Source: Nitrospirota bacterium (GTDB taxonomy: Bacteria; Nitrospirota; Nitrospiria; SBBL01; JAADHI01). From it: a stretch of 64,000 nucleotides of DNA. Within the stretch, counting starts at the first letter, position 1, and each line of letters opens with the position of its first letter. The notes below the pieces were generated by a model. The model worked only from the letters and a program-made list of their open reading frames with translations. It had not been told where the DNA came from and did not search any database. The stretch covers positions 1 through 64,000 of the forward strand of contig JAJDBW010000061.1 in NCBI GenBank assembly GCA_029261155.1, given 5' to 3'. The position numbers were made by a program, and so were the translations under genes. Shown here piece by piece: positions 19,300 to 28,011 of the stretch.

Positions 19300-19335
19300 G
19301 ATTATTTCTTTTTCTATCATAGGTACAAATTCACG

Positions 19336-20316
19336 ATGACCTTGGGAATTTTAGAGGAGGGGATTCGCGTTCTTCAAATTGAAGCGGCGGCGATTCTCAA
19401 CCTGGTTAAAAAAATCGATGCGAAATTTGTCGCGGCCGTGGAGTACTGCTACGCCTGTACAGGCCGCATTGTGGTGACCGGTATGGGTAAATCGGGCTTA
19501 ATCGGACGGAAAATGAGTGCGACCTTTTCCAGCACCGGAAGCCCGGCCTTTTTTCTTCACCCCTCCGAAGGCATTCATGGCGATCTCGGAATGATTTCAA
19601 AGGACGACCTCGTGATGGCCATTTCAAATAGTGGTGAAACCGAAGAAATTTTGCGGATTTTACCTTCGCTTAAACGGCTTAACTTAAAAATGATAACCTT
19701 AACCGGAAACTTGCAATCGACGCTGGCCAAACAAAGCGATGTCATGCTGGATGTGTCCGTCACTGAAGAAGCCTGTCCCCTGGGCCTGGCACCCACGGCC
19801 AGTACCACGGCCACACTGGCCATGGGTGATGCTTTGGCCGTCGCCCTGCTCCAGAAGCGTGGATTCCGAAAGGAAGATTTCGCATCTTTTCATCCGGGTG
19901 GCGCTTTAGGACGTAACCTTCTCCTGAAAGTATCGGATCTAATGCATCAAGGGGAAGACATCCCAAAGGTCTTGGAGGACAGCCCGATGAAAGAAGTTGT
20001 TCTCGAGATGACGGCAAAAAAATTGGGTATGACAACCGTCTTAAACAAAAAAGGGGACTTGGTTGGCGTGATTACGGATGGCGACTTACGCCGCCTGATT
20101 CGAAGTTTGGAACAAGACGATGGCACCCTTTTTTCCCGCCCGGCCTCTGAGCTGATGAACCCAGATCCGAAGACGATTGCATCGGATGCCTTGGCGGCCA
20201 AGGCCATTCAAACAATGGAAACACATTCAGTTACCTCTTTAATTACAGTTGATTATAAAAACAAACTTAATGGCATAATTCATCTTCACGATCTATTAAA
20301 AAAAAGGATCGCTTAA
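19336..20316 (+). CDS. kdsD: Arabinose-5-phosphate isomerase (SIS and CBS domains)
   Basis: This 326-residue enzyme turns ribulose 5-phosphate into arabinose 5-phosphate for KdsA. An SIS sugar-isomerase domain spans about 35-185 (RIVVTGMGKSGLIGRKMSATFSSTG, AISNSGETEEILRILPSL, LAPTASTTATLAMGDALAVAL, SFHPGGALGR). Two CBS domains fill the C-terminal half (MTTVLNKKGDLVGVITDGDLRR, VTSLITVDYKNKLNGIIHLHDLL). The architecture matches KdsD/GutQ. Its place between kdsA and kdsC settles the assignment as KdsD. Confidence 0.96.
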   Translation: MTLGILEEGIRVLQIEAAAILNLVKKIDAKFVAAVEYCYACTGRIVVTGMGKSGLIGRKMSATFSSTGSPAFFLHPSEGIHGDLGMISKDDLVMAISNSGETEEILRILPSLKRLNLKMITLTGNLQSTLAKQSDVMLDVSVTEEACPLGLAPTASTTATLAMGDALAVALLQKRGFRKEDFASFHPGGALGRNLLLKVSDLMHQGEDIPKVLEDSPMKEVVLEMTAKKLGMTTVLNKKGDLVGVITDGDLRRLIRSLEQDDGTLFSRPASELMNPDPKTIASDALAAKAIQTMETHSVTSLITVDYKNKLNGIIHLHDLLKKRIA

Positions 20317-20346
20317 TAAGTTTTTCAAGCGAACACTGAAATCAAG

Positions 20347-20871
20347 ATGAAAGTCAAAGACGCCCTCAAAGCAAAGGCACGCCAGATTCGCTATCTCCTT
20401 TTGGATGTCGACGGCGTACTGACCAACGGCCTCTTAACTTTCGATGAAGCAGGTCGGGAGATCAAATCTTTTTCGATATACGACGGACTGGGAATTAACC
20501 TATTACACCAGGCGGGAATTGGGGTGGGTATCATTTCGGGCCGAAATTCTCCGGTTGTGGCGCGACGGGCTGCCGAACTTCAAATTGTCGATGTCTTTCA
20601 AGGCTGCAGCGATAAACTTGGGCCCTACAGTGAAATTAAAAGCAAAAGAGCGCTGATCGACGATTCAGTCGCTTTTATTGGAGACGACCTCATTGATCTC
20701 CCTGTCCTAGATAAGGTCGGCCTTGCCGTTGCCGTCGCCAACGCTGTCGATACTGTGAAAGCGCATGTGGATTGGATTACCGAACGAAAAGGCGGGGATG
20801 GCGCCGTCAGAGAGGTCATCGACTTTATCTTAAAATCGCAGAAGCATGATGAGAAATATGAAGTGGTCTAA
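20347..20871 (+). CDS. kdsC: 3-deoxy-manno-octulosonate-8-phosphatase
   Basis: This 174-residue HAD phosphatase without a large cap domain, as in tetrameric KdsC, removes phosphate from Kdo 8-phosphate. The nucleophile motif is LLLDVDGVLTNG. GIISGRNSPVV holds the motif II serine. FIGDDLIDLPVLDKVGLAVAVANAVD is motif IV with the Mg-binding Asp pair. It follows kdsD by 30 bp and its last 26 bases overlap the start of the acyltransferase gene, a sign of tight translational coupling. No kdsB is present in this window. Confidence 0.96.
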   Translation: MKVKDALKAKARQIRYLLLDVDGVLTNGLLTFDEAGREIKSFSIYDGLGINLLHQAGIGVGIISGRNSPVVARRAAELQIVDVFQGCSDKLGPYSEIKSKRALIDDSVAFIGDDLIDLPVLDKVGLAVAVANAVDTVKAHVDWITERKGGDGAVREVIDFILKSQKHDEKYEVV

Positions 20872-21772
20872 AAAAATCGTCCATGCCTTGCTTTTTTTTG
20901 CATTGCGATCGATTGCCTTTGTCTTTCGTTTCCTACCTTGGCGACTTGGCGTTCGCATCGGGGGCGTCTTAGGCCTGCTCTCCTTTTATCTCTTAGGACG
21001 AGAACGCAGACGTTCTTATGAGAGCCTTCGCATCGCCTTTGGCCCAGATGCCTCGATCCAGAAGCTTCGTATGATTGCGAAACGGAATTTCGCTAATCTC
21101 GGAAAAGGGTTGATTGAGGTCTTAAATCTGCAGTACCTCAATCCGGGTCAACTCGATAAAATTATTTCGATCGAAGGGGAGGAATATCTAAAAAAGGCGG
21201 AGGCCGCCGGTAAAGGCACGATTTTGATTACTGGCCACATCGGCAATTGGGAATTGATGGCTGCTGTGCTGTCCATACGGGGCTATCGACTAAACGTGAT
21301 TGCCGCACCACTTTATGACCCACGAATTGACGAATGGATTATTCGCCTCAGACGGAAATTTAAAGTTGAGACAATTAGCCGTGGCAGTCCTTCTTCTTCA
21401 AAAAAAATCCTTGGGGTCCTCCGGAAAAAGGAGGTGCTCGGACTATTAATAGACCAAGATACGCGTGTGGAAGGCGTTTTTGTGAATTTTTTTAACAAAA
21501 AGGCTTACACGCCTTCCGGTGCGGCACAACTCGCCTTGCGAAGCGGCGCGACGACCATGATGTGTTTCGTGACCCGACTTCCAGGAGACCGCCATCGCAT
21601 TACAATCGAAAAACCGATAGATTTGCTTGAAAGTGACGACCGGGATCACGATATAGAAGTGAATACCGCCCTGTTTACGGCGCGTATTGAAGAACATATA
21701 AAGCAATATCCCGACCAGTGGGTTTGGATGCATCGTAGGTGGAGAACTCAAGGACGGGCAGAGAAACCCTAG
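20846..21772 (+). CDS. Lipid A late acyltransferase (LpxL/HtrB family)
   Basis: This 308-residue inner-membrane acyltransferase has an N-terminal hydrophobic anchor (HALLFFALRSIAFVFRFLPW). The catalytic HxxxxE motif appears as TGHIGNWELMAAV, followed by RGYRLNVIAAPLYD. LGLLIDQDTRVEGVFVNFFNKKAYTPSGAA is the second conserved block. The C-terminal YPDQWVWMHRRWRT is the family end signature. It should transfer a fatty acyl chain from acyl-ACP to Kdo-lipid A, which suits its place after the Kdo genes. ATG codons at 20846, 20849 and 20858 are possible starts; all overlap kdsC. Whether it adds laurate, myristate or another chain is not visible. Confidence 0.92.
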   Translation: MMRNMKWSKKIVHALLFFALRSIAFVFRFLPWRLGVRIGGVLGLLSFYLLGRERRRSYESLRIAFGPDASIQKLRMIAKRNFANLGKGLIEVLNLQYLNPGQLDKIISIEGEEYLKKAEAAGKGTILITGHIGNWELMAAVLSIRGYRLNVIAAPLYDPRIDEWIIRLRRKFKVETISRGSPSSSKKILGVLRKKEVLGLLIDQDTRVEGVFVNFFNKKAYTPSGAAQLALRSGATTMMCFVTRLPGDRHRITIEKPIDLLESDDRDHDIEVNTALFTARIEEHIKQYPDQWVWMHRRWRTQGRAEKP

Positions 21773-21828
21773 TAGTACACCACTTTCTTTTTTTAAACGA
21801 TATTTCGAGATCACACTCCGAGCCGACC

Positions 21829-22371
21829 ATGAATCTTCCGAATATTCTAACCCTGTTTAGGATCGTTCTCATTCCATTTTATATTCTTTTTTTTTACCGA
21901 CATACTTTTGAAGGCTCAATCATCGCCGCCGTTATTTTTCTTGTCGCCTCGCTCACCGACATCCTTGATGGTTATCTTGCCCGCGCAAGATCGGAAGTTA
22001 CGAAATTTGGTAAGTTCTTGGATCCCATCGCCGATAAACTCTTGGTCGTATCGGCCTTGATTCTATTGGTGGACCAACAACGTGTACCCGCTTGGCTCGT
22101 TATTGTCATCATTGGACGGGAGTTTGCAGTCACTGGCTTTCGCGCCATCGCAGCCTCGGACGGTGTCGTGATTGCCGCAGAACGGACGGGAAAATACAAG
22201 ATGATCTTGCAAACGATCTCGGTTATTTTCTTAACCCTCGATTTCCCGAATGTGGTCTTTCATCAAATCGGATTAACCTTCTTATTTGTTTCAATGTTCC
22301 TTGCTGTCTTCTCCGCTGTCCAATACTTTTTAAAATTCGGCGGCAGTCTAAACTTGCTCAAAGAAAAATAA
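21829..22371 (+). CDS. pgsA: CDP-diacylglycerol-glycerol-3-phosphate 3-phosphatidyltransferase
   Basis: This integral membrane enzyme of 180 residues makes phosphatidylglycerol phosphate. The CDP-alcohol phosphotransferase signature is complete in DILDGYLARARSEVTKF followed by GKFLDPIADKL. The first transmembrane stretch (NILTLFRIVLIPFYILFF) precedes it, with further hydrophobic segments after. I choose ATG 21829 (MNLPNILTLFRI), the usual start for the family. The track start at 21739 lies inside the acyltransferase gene. Confidence 0.95.
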   Translation: MNLPNILTLFRIVLIPFYILFFYRHTFEGSIIAAVIFLVASLTDILDGYLARARSEVTKFGKFLDPIADKLLVVSALILLVDQQRVPAWLVIVIIGREFAVTGFRAIAASDGVVIAAERTGKYKMILQTISVIFLTLDFPNVVFHQIGLTFLFVSMFLAVFSAVQYFLKFGGSLNLLKEK

Positions 22372-22634
22372 TAAAAACCAAGCCCTTAAAAAGACCGCCT
22401 TTCTTTTGGGGTCTCAATAATTACATTTTCTGGATATGCAGTTATAATGTCCTGAAAAATAAATAAAATTGTTATTAACGCATTATATTCATTATAAAAG
22501 CACAAGATAAGTTGGCTAATATATAAATTTTCAGTATCCGATGTTCAACCAACATTGAATCATACTTTAAATCTAGATATTTTCTTGCTAGAGACCACCA
22601 ACTTTTTTAGATCATGTATAATCTTATTTAAAGG

Positions 22635-23228
22635 ATGAGGGCTGACATTTTTAACGCAGTTGCGATCATCATCGCCAGTTATCTTATCGGATCTCTACCC
22701 TTTGGACTGATATTATCAAAAACCCTGCGCGGCATCGACCCAAGAACGCAAGGAAGTGGTAATATTGGAGCGACCAATGTTTGGAGGGTCGTCGGCAAGA
22801 AAGAAGGCGTGATTACCGTACTTTGCGATCTCCTAAAAGGGATGCCACTCCTCTTGCTCGCCAAAACCATAGAGATGGACAGTAAGATCGTTTATCTTGT
22901 CGCACTAGCGGCAGTTTTTGGTCATATCTTTTCTATTTTTTTAAATTTTAAAGGAGGGAAGGGGGTTGCGACGAGTTTGGGCGTATTGCTCATGCTCTCC
23001 CCAAAGCTGGTATTGGTCGCATCTTTATTTTGGGCGGTAAGTGTTTTTCTAAGCAAAATCTCTTCTGTTGGGGCGCTGACCGCCTTTAGCCTCCTTCCAA
23101 TTTTGGCATATTTTTTACAAATGGACCGTCATTTCCTGTTATTAGTCACGACGATTTCTTTGCTGGTCCTGGTTCGCCATCGAGAAAATATTCGCCGACT
23201 CCTTAAAGGAAAAGAACAGGCCTTGTAA
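22635..23228 (+). CDS. plsY: Acyl-phosphate glycerol-3-phosphate acyltransferase
   Basis: This 197-residue polytopic membrane protein starts phospholipid synthesis by acylating glycerol 3-phosphate with acyl phosphate. The three PlsY motifs are present: IGSLPFGLILSK, GSGNIGATNVWRVVGKKEG, and FLNFKGGKGVATSLGVLL. Five or so hydrophobic helices fit the family. A perfect TATAAT at 22617-22622 lies 13 bases before the ATG with no good -35, so the message might be nearly leaderless. The AAAGG adjoining the ATG is too close to be an ordinary ribosome site. A 263-bp AT-rich gap separates it from pgsA. Confidence 0.94.
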   Translation: MRADIFNAVAIIIASYLIGSLPFGLILSKTLRGIDPRTQGSGNIGATNVWRVVGKKEGVITVLCDLLKGMPLLLLAKTIEMDSKIVYLVALAAVFGHIFSIFLNFKGGKGVATSLGVLLMLSPKLVLVASLFWAVSVFLSKISSVGALTAFSLLPILAYFLQMDRHFLLLVTTISLLVLVRHRENIRRLLKGKEQAL

Positions 23229-23242
23229 GTCAATCAGGAGAA

Positions 23243-25111
23243 ATGAGAACAATGGCTGCGATAAAGTCACTTCTTCTCGGGTTTGCCATAACGCTATTTT
23301 TGATGGCTGCTGTTTCCAAAGCAGAAACCGTGGAAGAAAATACGAACGCACACCCTGAAGAAACTACCGAACCGTTCACATTGGAAAATAAAAAGTCTTC
23401 AGAGACAATCGCACTTTCTCCTTTTGTATCGGCCGTGGAGTCCGATACATTCGATCAATTCATTCTTGAACTTGGTATCGAGCGTTCAGATCGGGCGGCA
23501 AGCTACTTCCTCTTTAAAGCTGAAGATGCCCTTAACCAAGGCCGGGGAGCAGAGGCTATTCGCTTGGGGGAACTGGCGAAAAAAGTATCTCCTTTCTCGC
23601 CTTTACCCTATTTTTTCTTAGCCGATGCCTATTGGCAACTTAACCCTTTTAGTCCTTTAAGCCCCATTCTTCACGATTTACGAGGTGTCATTCTTACGTT
23701 ACAGGATTTCTCCCTGCTCTTCACGCTGATCAGCCCTTACCTATTCTTCTTTCTTCTTTCAATCATTCTCACTTTGGTTACCTTCATGCTCTATTCGCTC
23801 GTTTCATATACATCCATTTGGATCCATGAAATATCGGAAAGTTCGAATGGCATTCTGCATCCCATTGCTGCGACCTTCTTATTCTTCTTAATCTTATTGA
23901 CACCACTCTTACTCGGTCTACCCATGTTGTGGTTCTTTCTTTTCACTTTTATTATATTTTGGCGATTTTACAGCCGCGGCGAAAAAGGAATTATTTTCAC
24001 TTTTCTTTTGGGCCTCGGCAGTGCCGCCTGGCTCCTTCCAATGATTGTCACCTTGTTTACGGTCAAAGGGTCCTTCCAATTTGATGAAATCTCCCGAAAT
24101 GCACGGGCCGAATATCCTTGGGTTTCTCCCATTGCAAATACAGATAATCCCAGTTGGGAAGATGCATTCATTCAGGCCTCCTTCAATATGACACGGGGAG
24201 AATACCAGGATGCCGAAAAGGCTTATAAAACAGCCCTTGAACAAAACCCAAATTCCCCAAAAATCTTAAATAATCTAGGCAATATTGCCTTTTACCTAAA
24301 GGATTACAATAAGGCAATCGACTATTACCAAGGCGCCATCTCAGCAGCACCAGAACTGATGTCCGCCCATTATAATTTAAGCCAAACCTATCGTGAGATG
24401 CTTTTGTTCGGAGAAGGGGAGGCGGCCTACGCGAAAGCCAAGAAGATCAGCGAAAAAACCGTCGAAGTGTATTCTATGAAGTCCGCCCGATTCTCAAAAT
24501 ACCCGGTGATCGAAGAGCGCTTGTCTTCAGCAAACCTGATAAAACTGATCTTTGCCGAAAATAAAGAAACCGTCCATTTAAGTGAACAGCTTTGGCAGAG
24601 CTGGGTCGGGGAGATCCCACTGAGTTTGTCGCCTTTGATTGCTTTATTGTTTGTGATTCTCTTGGGTGTCTCAAGTTATTGTTTAGGGCTTATTTTTACG
24701 GCGAAGCCTTGTTCATTTTGTAAACGTGCCGTTTGTATCAAGTGTGTCAAACGGCTCTTTAGCTATCAGGTGTGTGATCGATGCCAAATGGAATACAAGT
24801 TCATTCAAACAAAGGCCGACTTTAAAATTATCGAAGACGCGGTCAGAAAAGTGCCGTCAAAACTTTATCCGTTTTTTTTACTCCCAGGTGGGGGACATCT
24901 CGCAACAAGAAATACAACGCTCGCCTTTTTCTTTCTCGTGCCCTTTTATCTGATCGTCGCTTCCGTCTTTGAATCGGGTGTGGTCATTCCGCCTACTGAA
25001 TGGTATTTACATCGTTCTGGCTCGTTTATACAGCTTATTCTTCTTGTCGCACTTTTCTTTTTTGCAGGCTATCATTTGTTTCAAATGAGGAAAAGGCGGA
25101 TATGGCTTTAA
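23243..25111 (+). CDS. Multi-pass membrane protein with TPR repeats and zinc ribbon
   Basis: I do not recognise this 622-residue protein as a named family. It has a signal-like N-terminus (LLLGFAITLFLMAAVSKAE), then a helical TPR-like region (about 75-140). Three or four strongly hydrophobic segments follow (LISPYLFFFLLSIILTLVTFML; ATFLFFLILLTPLLLGLPML; FTFLLGLGSAAWLLPMIV), then TPR repeats (about 315-400: YQDAEKAYKTALEQNPNSPKILNNLGNIAF) and another helix. A CxxC-rich zinc ribbon is CSFCKRAVCIKCVK with CDRCQ. Two more helices end the protein. ATG 23243 is only two bases after AGGAG, so ATG 23252 may be the real start. Its end overlaps the DUF4388 gene by ten bases. Confidence 0.75.
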   Translation: MRTMAAIKSLLLGFAITLFLMAAVSKAETVEENTNAHPEETTEPFTLENKKSSETIALSPFVSAVESDTFDQFILELGIERSDRAASYFLFKAEDALNQGRGAEAIRLGELAKKVSPFSPLPYFFLADAYWQLNPFSPLSPILHDLRGVILTLQDFSLLFTLISPYLFFFLLSIILTLVTFMLYSLVSYTSIWIHEISESSNGILHPIAATFLFFLILLTPLLLGLPMLWFFLFTFIIFWRFYSRGEKGIIFTFLLGLGSAAWLLPMIVTLFTVKGSFQFDEISRNARAEYPWVSPIANTDNPSWEDAFIQASFNMTRGEYQDAEKAYKTALEQNPNSPKILNNLGNIAFYLKDYNKAIDYYQGAISAAPELMSAHYNLSQTYREMLLFGEGEAAYAKAKKISEKTVEVYSMKSARFSKYPVIEERLSSANLIKLIFAENKETVHLSEQLWQSWVGEIPLSLSPLIALLFVILLGVSSYCLGLIFTAKPCSFCKRAVCIKCVKRLFSYQVCDRCQMEYKFIQTKADFKIIEDAVRKVPSKLYPFFLLPGGGHLATRNTTLAFFFLVPFYLIVASVFESGVVIPPTEWYLHRSGSFIQLILLVALFFFAGYHLFQMRKRRIWL

Positions 25112-26265
25112 AAGGATCGATAAAAGAGTTTGCGCTCACCGAAATCTTTCAACTGATCTTTCATCAAAATAAAGAAGGACTCCTGACCTTAACGCGCGAA
25201 GATACCAAAGTTTCCGTGCTATTTAAGGAGGGAAAAATCATTCGTGCTTACGAAGGCGAATTCCAAGAGGTTTTCGGCCAGAACTTAATTCGGGCGGGAT
25301 TACTTTCGAACGATCAACTCGGCATCGCCCGATATCGCCTTCAAAATCAAAAGACAACTTTGGATGCATTGCTTGCCGAATTAAAGTTTCTTTCCGAATC
25401 CGAACTGATGCGGCTAACGCGGCTTTTTACCGAAGAAACTTTATATCTTCTTTTTAATTGGGAAAAAGGCGACTATGAATTTCAACAAAAGACCATTAAC
25501 TACAATGCCAACCTGGTCTCGCCCTTAGAAACGCAATTCCTTTTAATGGAGGCCGTGCGTCAAATTGACGAATGGCCGGCATTACTAAAGAAAATTCCCT
25601 CTAGAGAAATGGTCTTCGAGAAAATACCGGAGCTCGAGGATCTCCGTTCGGAATCGGACGACGCCGGTAAGCTTGAGGATGATGATCCTTTCGGATCGAT
25701 TGAGGGTTTAGAAGAAGAGGGTGAAAATGAAGAAGAAAGCGATACGACATGGCTTCTCCAGAACTTGGATGGACAACAAAATGTTCAGCAGGTCATTGAC
25801 CGGGCGCAAATGGGCGCCTTTGCGGTGCATCAAGGCATTGTCGAACTTCTAAAAGAAAAAAAGGTTCAAGAAATAAAGGGTCCTGAAGTCCCCAAGGAAA
25901 GCAGCAATCCTCTGCTGAAAAAAGAAACAGTGTTCAAATGGGTTGCGGGGACTGTCGTTCTTTGCATCGCAATCTTCCTTTTTATTGCATCCTATCCTTC
26001 CATTCGACTGACAACCCTCATGTCTCTCACACCCCTTGAAGAATTTAAGGAGCTGTCCATTAAAAACGAGCGTTACTTTATTCGATTCGCCCTAGATCTT
26101 TATCATTTGAAGCATAATCGATATCCTGATACACTACATGCCTTGGTCGAAGAGGGCTACTTAGGACCCAATACTGGGATAAAACCACATTTCAAGAATT
26201 GGTCTTATCAGCCTTCGCCAGTAGGCGATGACAGCTTCCTACTCAATTCAATAAACCCACAATAG
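25102..26265 (+). CDS. DUF4388 (PATAN-like) protein with membrane anchor and pseudopilin-like tail
   Basis: The start at ATG 25102 (MALKGSIKEFALTEIFQLIF) overlaps the TPR gene by ten bases; the track start at 25000 is a shadow. The N-terminal 100 residues match DUF4388: GSIKEFALTEIFQLIFHQNKEGLLTL, then VLFKEGKIIRAYEGEF. A second helical region with LFNWEKGDYEF follows, then a long acidic linker. One transmembrane helix is FKWVAGTVVLCIAIFLFIASYP. The C-terminal RYPDTLHALVEEGYL resembles the end of type II secretion pseudopilins. DUF4388 domains are linked to two-component and gliding systems in other phyla. The role here is unknown, probably joint with its neighbours. Confidence 0.78.
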   Translation: MALKGSIKEFALTEIFQLIFHQNKEGLLTLTREDTKVSVLFKEGKIIRAYEGEFQEVFGQNLIRAGLLSNDQLGIARYRLQNQKTTLDALLAELKFLSESELMRLTRLFTEETLYLLFNWEKGDYEFQQKTINYNANLVSPLETQFLLMEAVRQIDEWPALLKKIPSREMVFEKIPELEDLRSESDDAGKLEDDDPFGSIEGLEEEGENEEESDTTWLLQNLDGQQNVQQVIDRAQMGAFAVHQGIVELLKEKKVQEIKGPEVPKESSNPLLKKETVFKWVAGTVVLCIAIFLFIASYPSIRLTTLMSLTPLEEFKELSIKNERYFIRFALDLYHLKHNRYPDTLHALVEEGYLGPNTGIKPHFKNWSYQPSPVGDDSFLLNSINPQ

Positions 26266-26295
26266 TTTACATAATATACATTATCAGACATTAAT

Positions 26296-26859
26296 ATGAT
26301 TAAACGCTTGGAGCAATTTCGGCGGAATTCCATACTGGCCTTTATTGGGTTTCAGGAGGCCTTGATTGCTATCGCCGACCACGCCAACCAACATGTCCAG
26401 AAAGTGAAGATAAATCTACAAGCTGAGGCGCTAGAAAATCAGATAAGAAAAGATCAGGTCAAACTGGGTGAGGCCATTTATCAACGGCAAGAACTTGATT
26501 TCGAAGACTTATTTAAATCAAAAGGCGTCGAAGAATTAGTCCTAAATATAGAAATGTCCAAGAAACAACTGGATGCATTGGAGGGCATTATATCGCCCTA
26601 TGAGGCATTACATGATTTTGAGCGCCTACTGATTCGCTCCGACTTCATCATCCAACATGTCATCATCTTGGACGGATTCCACGGCATCGGTAAAACGATT
26701 CAAGAATTGAATCTCCCAACCCAAATGCTGATCTTTTTTATTAAAAAGAGCGATCAAATTGAAATCGCGGACGGCAAGGTCATCATCGAAACAAAAGATG
26801 AAATCACTTTTCTTTGCTCAAAAGAAAATACAAATAAATACATTGAGTTATGGAAGTAA
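26296..26859 (+). CDS. Coiled-coil protein with C-terminal TrkA_C (RCK_C)-like domain
   Basis: This is an unrecognised 187-residue protein. Residues of about 35-110 are helical and charged (QKVKINLQAEALENQIRKDQVKLGEAIYQRQ; EMSKKQLDALEGII), consistent with a coiled coil. Residues of about 118-187 read like an RCK_C domain: VIILDGFHGIGKTIQELNLP, a basic strand FFIKKSDQIEIADGKVII, then DEITFLCSKENTNKYIELW. RCK_C domains bind ligands in K+ channel and transporter regulators. No N-terminal NAD-binding RCK domain or transporter is present. It follows the DUF4388 gene by 30 bp and is probably co-transcribed. The domain call is by eye. Confidence 0.68.
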   Translation: MIKRLEQFRRNSILAFIGFQEALIAIADHANQHVQKVKINLQAEALENQIRKDQVKLGEAIYQRQELDFEDLFKSKGVEELVLNIEMSKKQLDALEGIISPYEALHDFERLLIRSDFIIQHVIILDGFHGIGKTIQELNLPTQMLIFFIKKSDQIEIADGKVIIETKDEITFLCSKENTNKYIELWK

Positions 26860-26866
26860 CTTAAAG

Positions 26867-27130
26867 CTAAGCTTCTTTATTTTCAGCCTCCTTGATCTCC
26901 ATATGCATTTCTTCTTCTGAAAGAATCTTCTTTTTTAGCAACAAGCCAACCACCGCATCCAATTTCTTTTCGAATCGTTCAAGATCTTCTTCTAAATGCC
27001 TTACATCCGTTTTTTTGGGTGCTTTTTTTTCTTCCACCATGCGCTCTTCCTCGGGCCTCACTTTGGAAGCAAGCTTCGCAACAATGATAATAGCGACGAT
27101 TCCTCCTAAAAATAAGAATAATATACCCAT
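26867..27130 (-). CDS. Small membrane-anchored coiled-coil protein
   Basis: An 87-residue protein with one N-terminal membrane helix (MGILFLFLGGIVAIIIVAKL), a basic stretch, then a charged helix with heptad-like spacing (HLEEDLERFEKKLDAVVGLLLKKKILSEEE). The layout resembles PspB-type or phage-shock-like small proteins, but I cannot establish homology. It faces the coiled-coil/RCK_C gene across only seven bases and precedes the SAM hydrolase gene on the opposite side. Confidence 0.6.
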   Translation of the reverse strand: MGILFLFLGGIVAIIIVAKLASKVRPEEERMVEEKKAPKKTDVRHLEEDLERFEKKLDAVVGLLLKKKILSEEEMHMEIKEAENKEA

Positions 27131-27165
27131 AATTTAAATTAAGCCGTTTAAGGCATTTAATTTAT

Positions 27166-28011
27166 TCAAAGGAGAACCTTATCTAATAGCTTCAATTTCA
27201 ATAATTGTTCCGCACTATCATAAGGCGAAAAGATCTCCAGATGCCCAGAACTATTAATAATCAGGTTTCCCTCTCCCTTGTTACCCTCAGAATATGAAGA
27301 CTTGAGTCCGGAAATTTCAGCTTTATCCTGAATAGTCACTTTTAAATGATCGCGTTTGGCTTGCAAAGACGGTGTCATTAAATTCGTAATGGCATTGCCA
27401 TATGTGTCGAAGTAGACGATCCTTCCTCTAAGCCTTCCTCCGGTATTTCGATAAAACAGGTCTCCCAATATCTTCGCGCCTTTCATTTCACGCCCCAATT
27501 CCGAGGGTAATTTCCCATTGGCCAAGGCAGCCGCCAGTGGAGCAAAATGATCTCTTCCGGCAAAGGTCGGACTCTTTTTCGAAAGCAAAAGCCCATCGTC
27601 GACGACTTCATAAACGCGACATTTTTTATCCTTGAGGAGGTATGTAAAAACGCCATTGTCCGGTCCCACGAAATAATGGTCCCGATAGTTCAACAAGAGC
27701 ACCTTTCGATTTGTGCCGACGCCGGGATCGATAACAACAAGGTGGACTGTGCCTCTGGGAAAATAGTTGAAGCTTTCCTTTAGGATAAAAGCGCCGCTAA
27801 CGATATCGTGTCGGTCGATTTGGTGCGTGACATCCACAATCTGAGCGCCGGGTGCTTTTTGGAGCAACACGCCTTTTAAGGATGCGACAAAATAATCCTT
27901 CAGTCCAAAATCGCTCGTCAGTGTAATGATAGACGCGCCAGGACTAGGCTTCTCCCTTCCTGCAGATTGTAAGGACTGTTTAACGTTTAAAACTGATTTT
28001 GAGGACTTCAT
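27166..28011 (-). CDS. SAM hydroxide adenosyltransferase (SAM hydrolase, DUF62 family)
   Basis: This 281-residue protein belongs to the fluorinase/chlorinase fold family that uses water to cleave S-adenosylmethionine to adenosine and methionine. Motifs: [20 protein letters not shown] near the N-terminus, [26 protein letters not shown], and [12 protein letters not shown]. The C-terminal beta-barrel ends with [12 protein letters not shown]. The halogenase-specific insert is not evident. The start ATG 28011 lies 32 bases inside greA and has no clear ribosome site, so it relies on coupling to greA. The biological purpose of SAM hydrolases in most bacteria is not established. Confidence 0.87.
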   Translation of the reverse strand: MKSSKSVLNVKQSLQSAGREKPSPGASIITLTSDFGLKDYFVASLKGVLLQKAPGAQIVDVTHQIDRHDIVSGAFILKESFNYFPRGTVHLVVIDPGVGTNRKVLLLNYRDHYFVGPDNGVFTYLLKDKKCRVYEVVDDGLLLSKKSPTFAGRDHFAPLAAALANGKLPSELGREMKGAKILGDLFYRNTGGRLRGRIVYFDTYGNAITNLMTPSLQAKRDHLKVTIQDKAEISGLKSSYSEGNKGEGNLIINSSGHLEIFSPYDSAEQLLKLKLLDKVLL

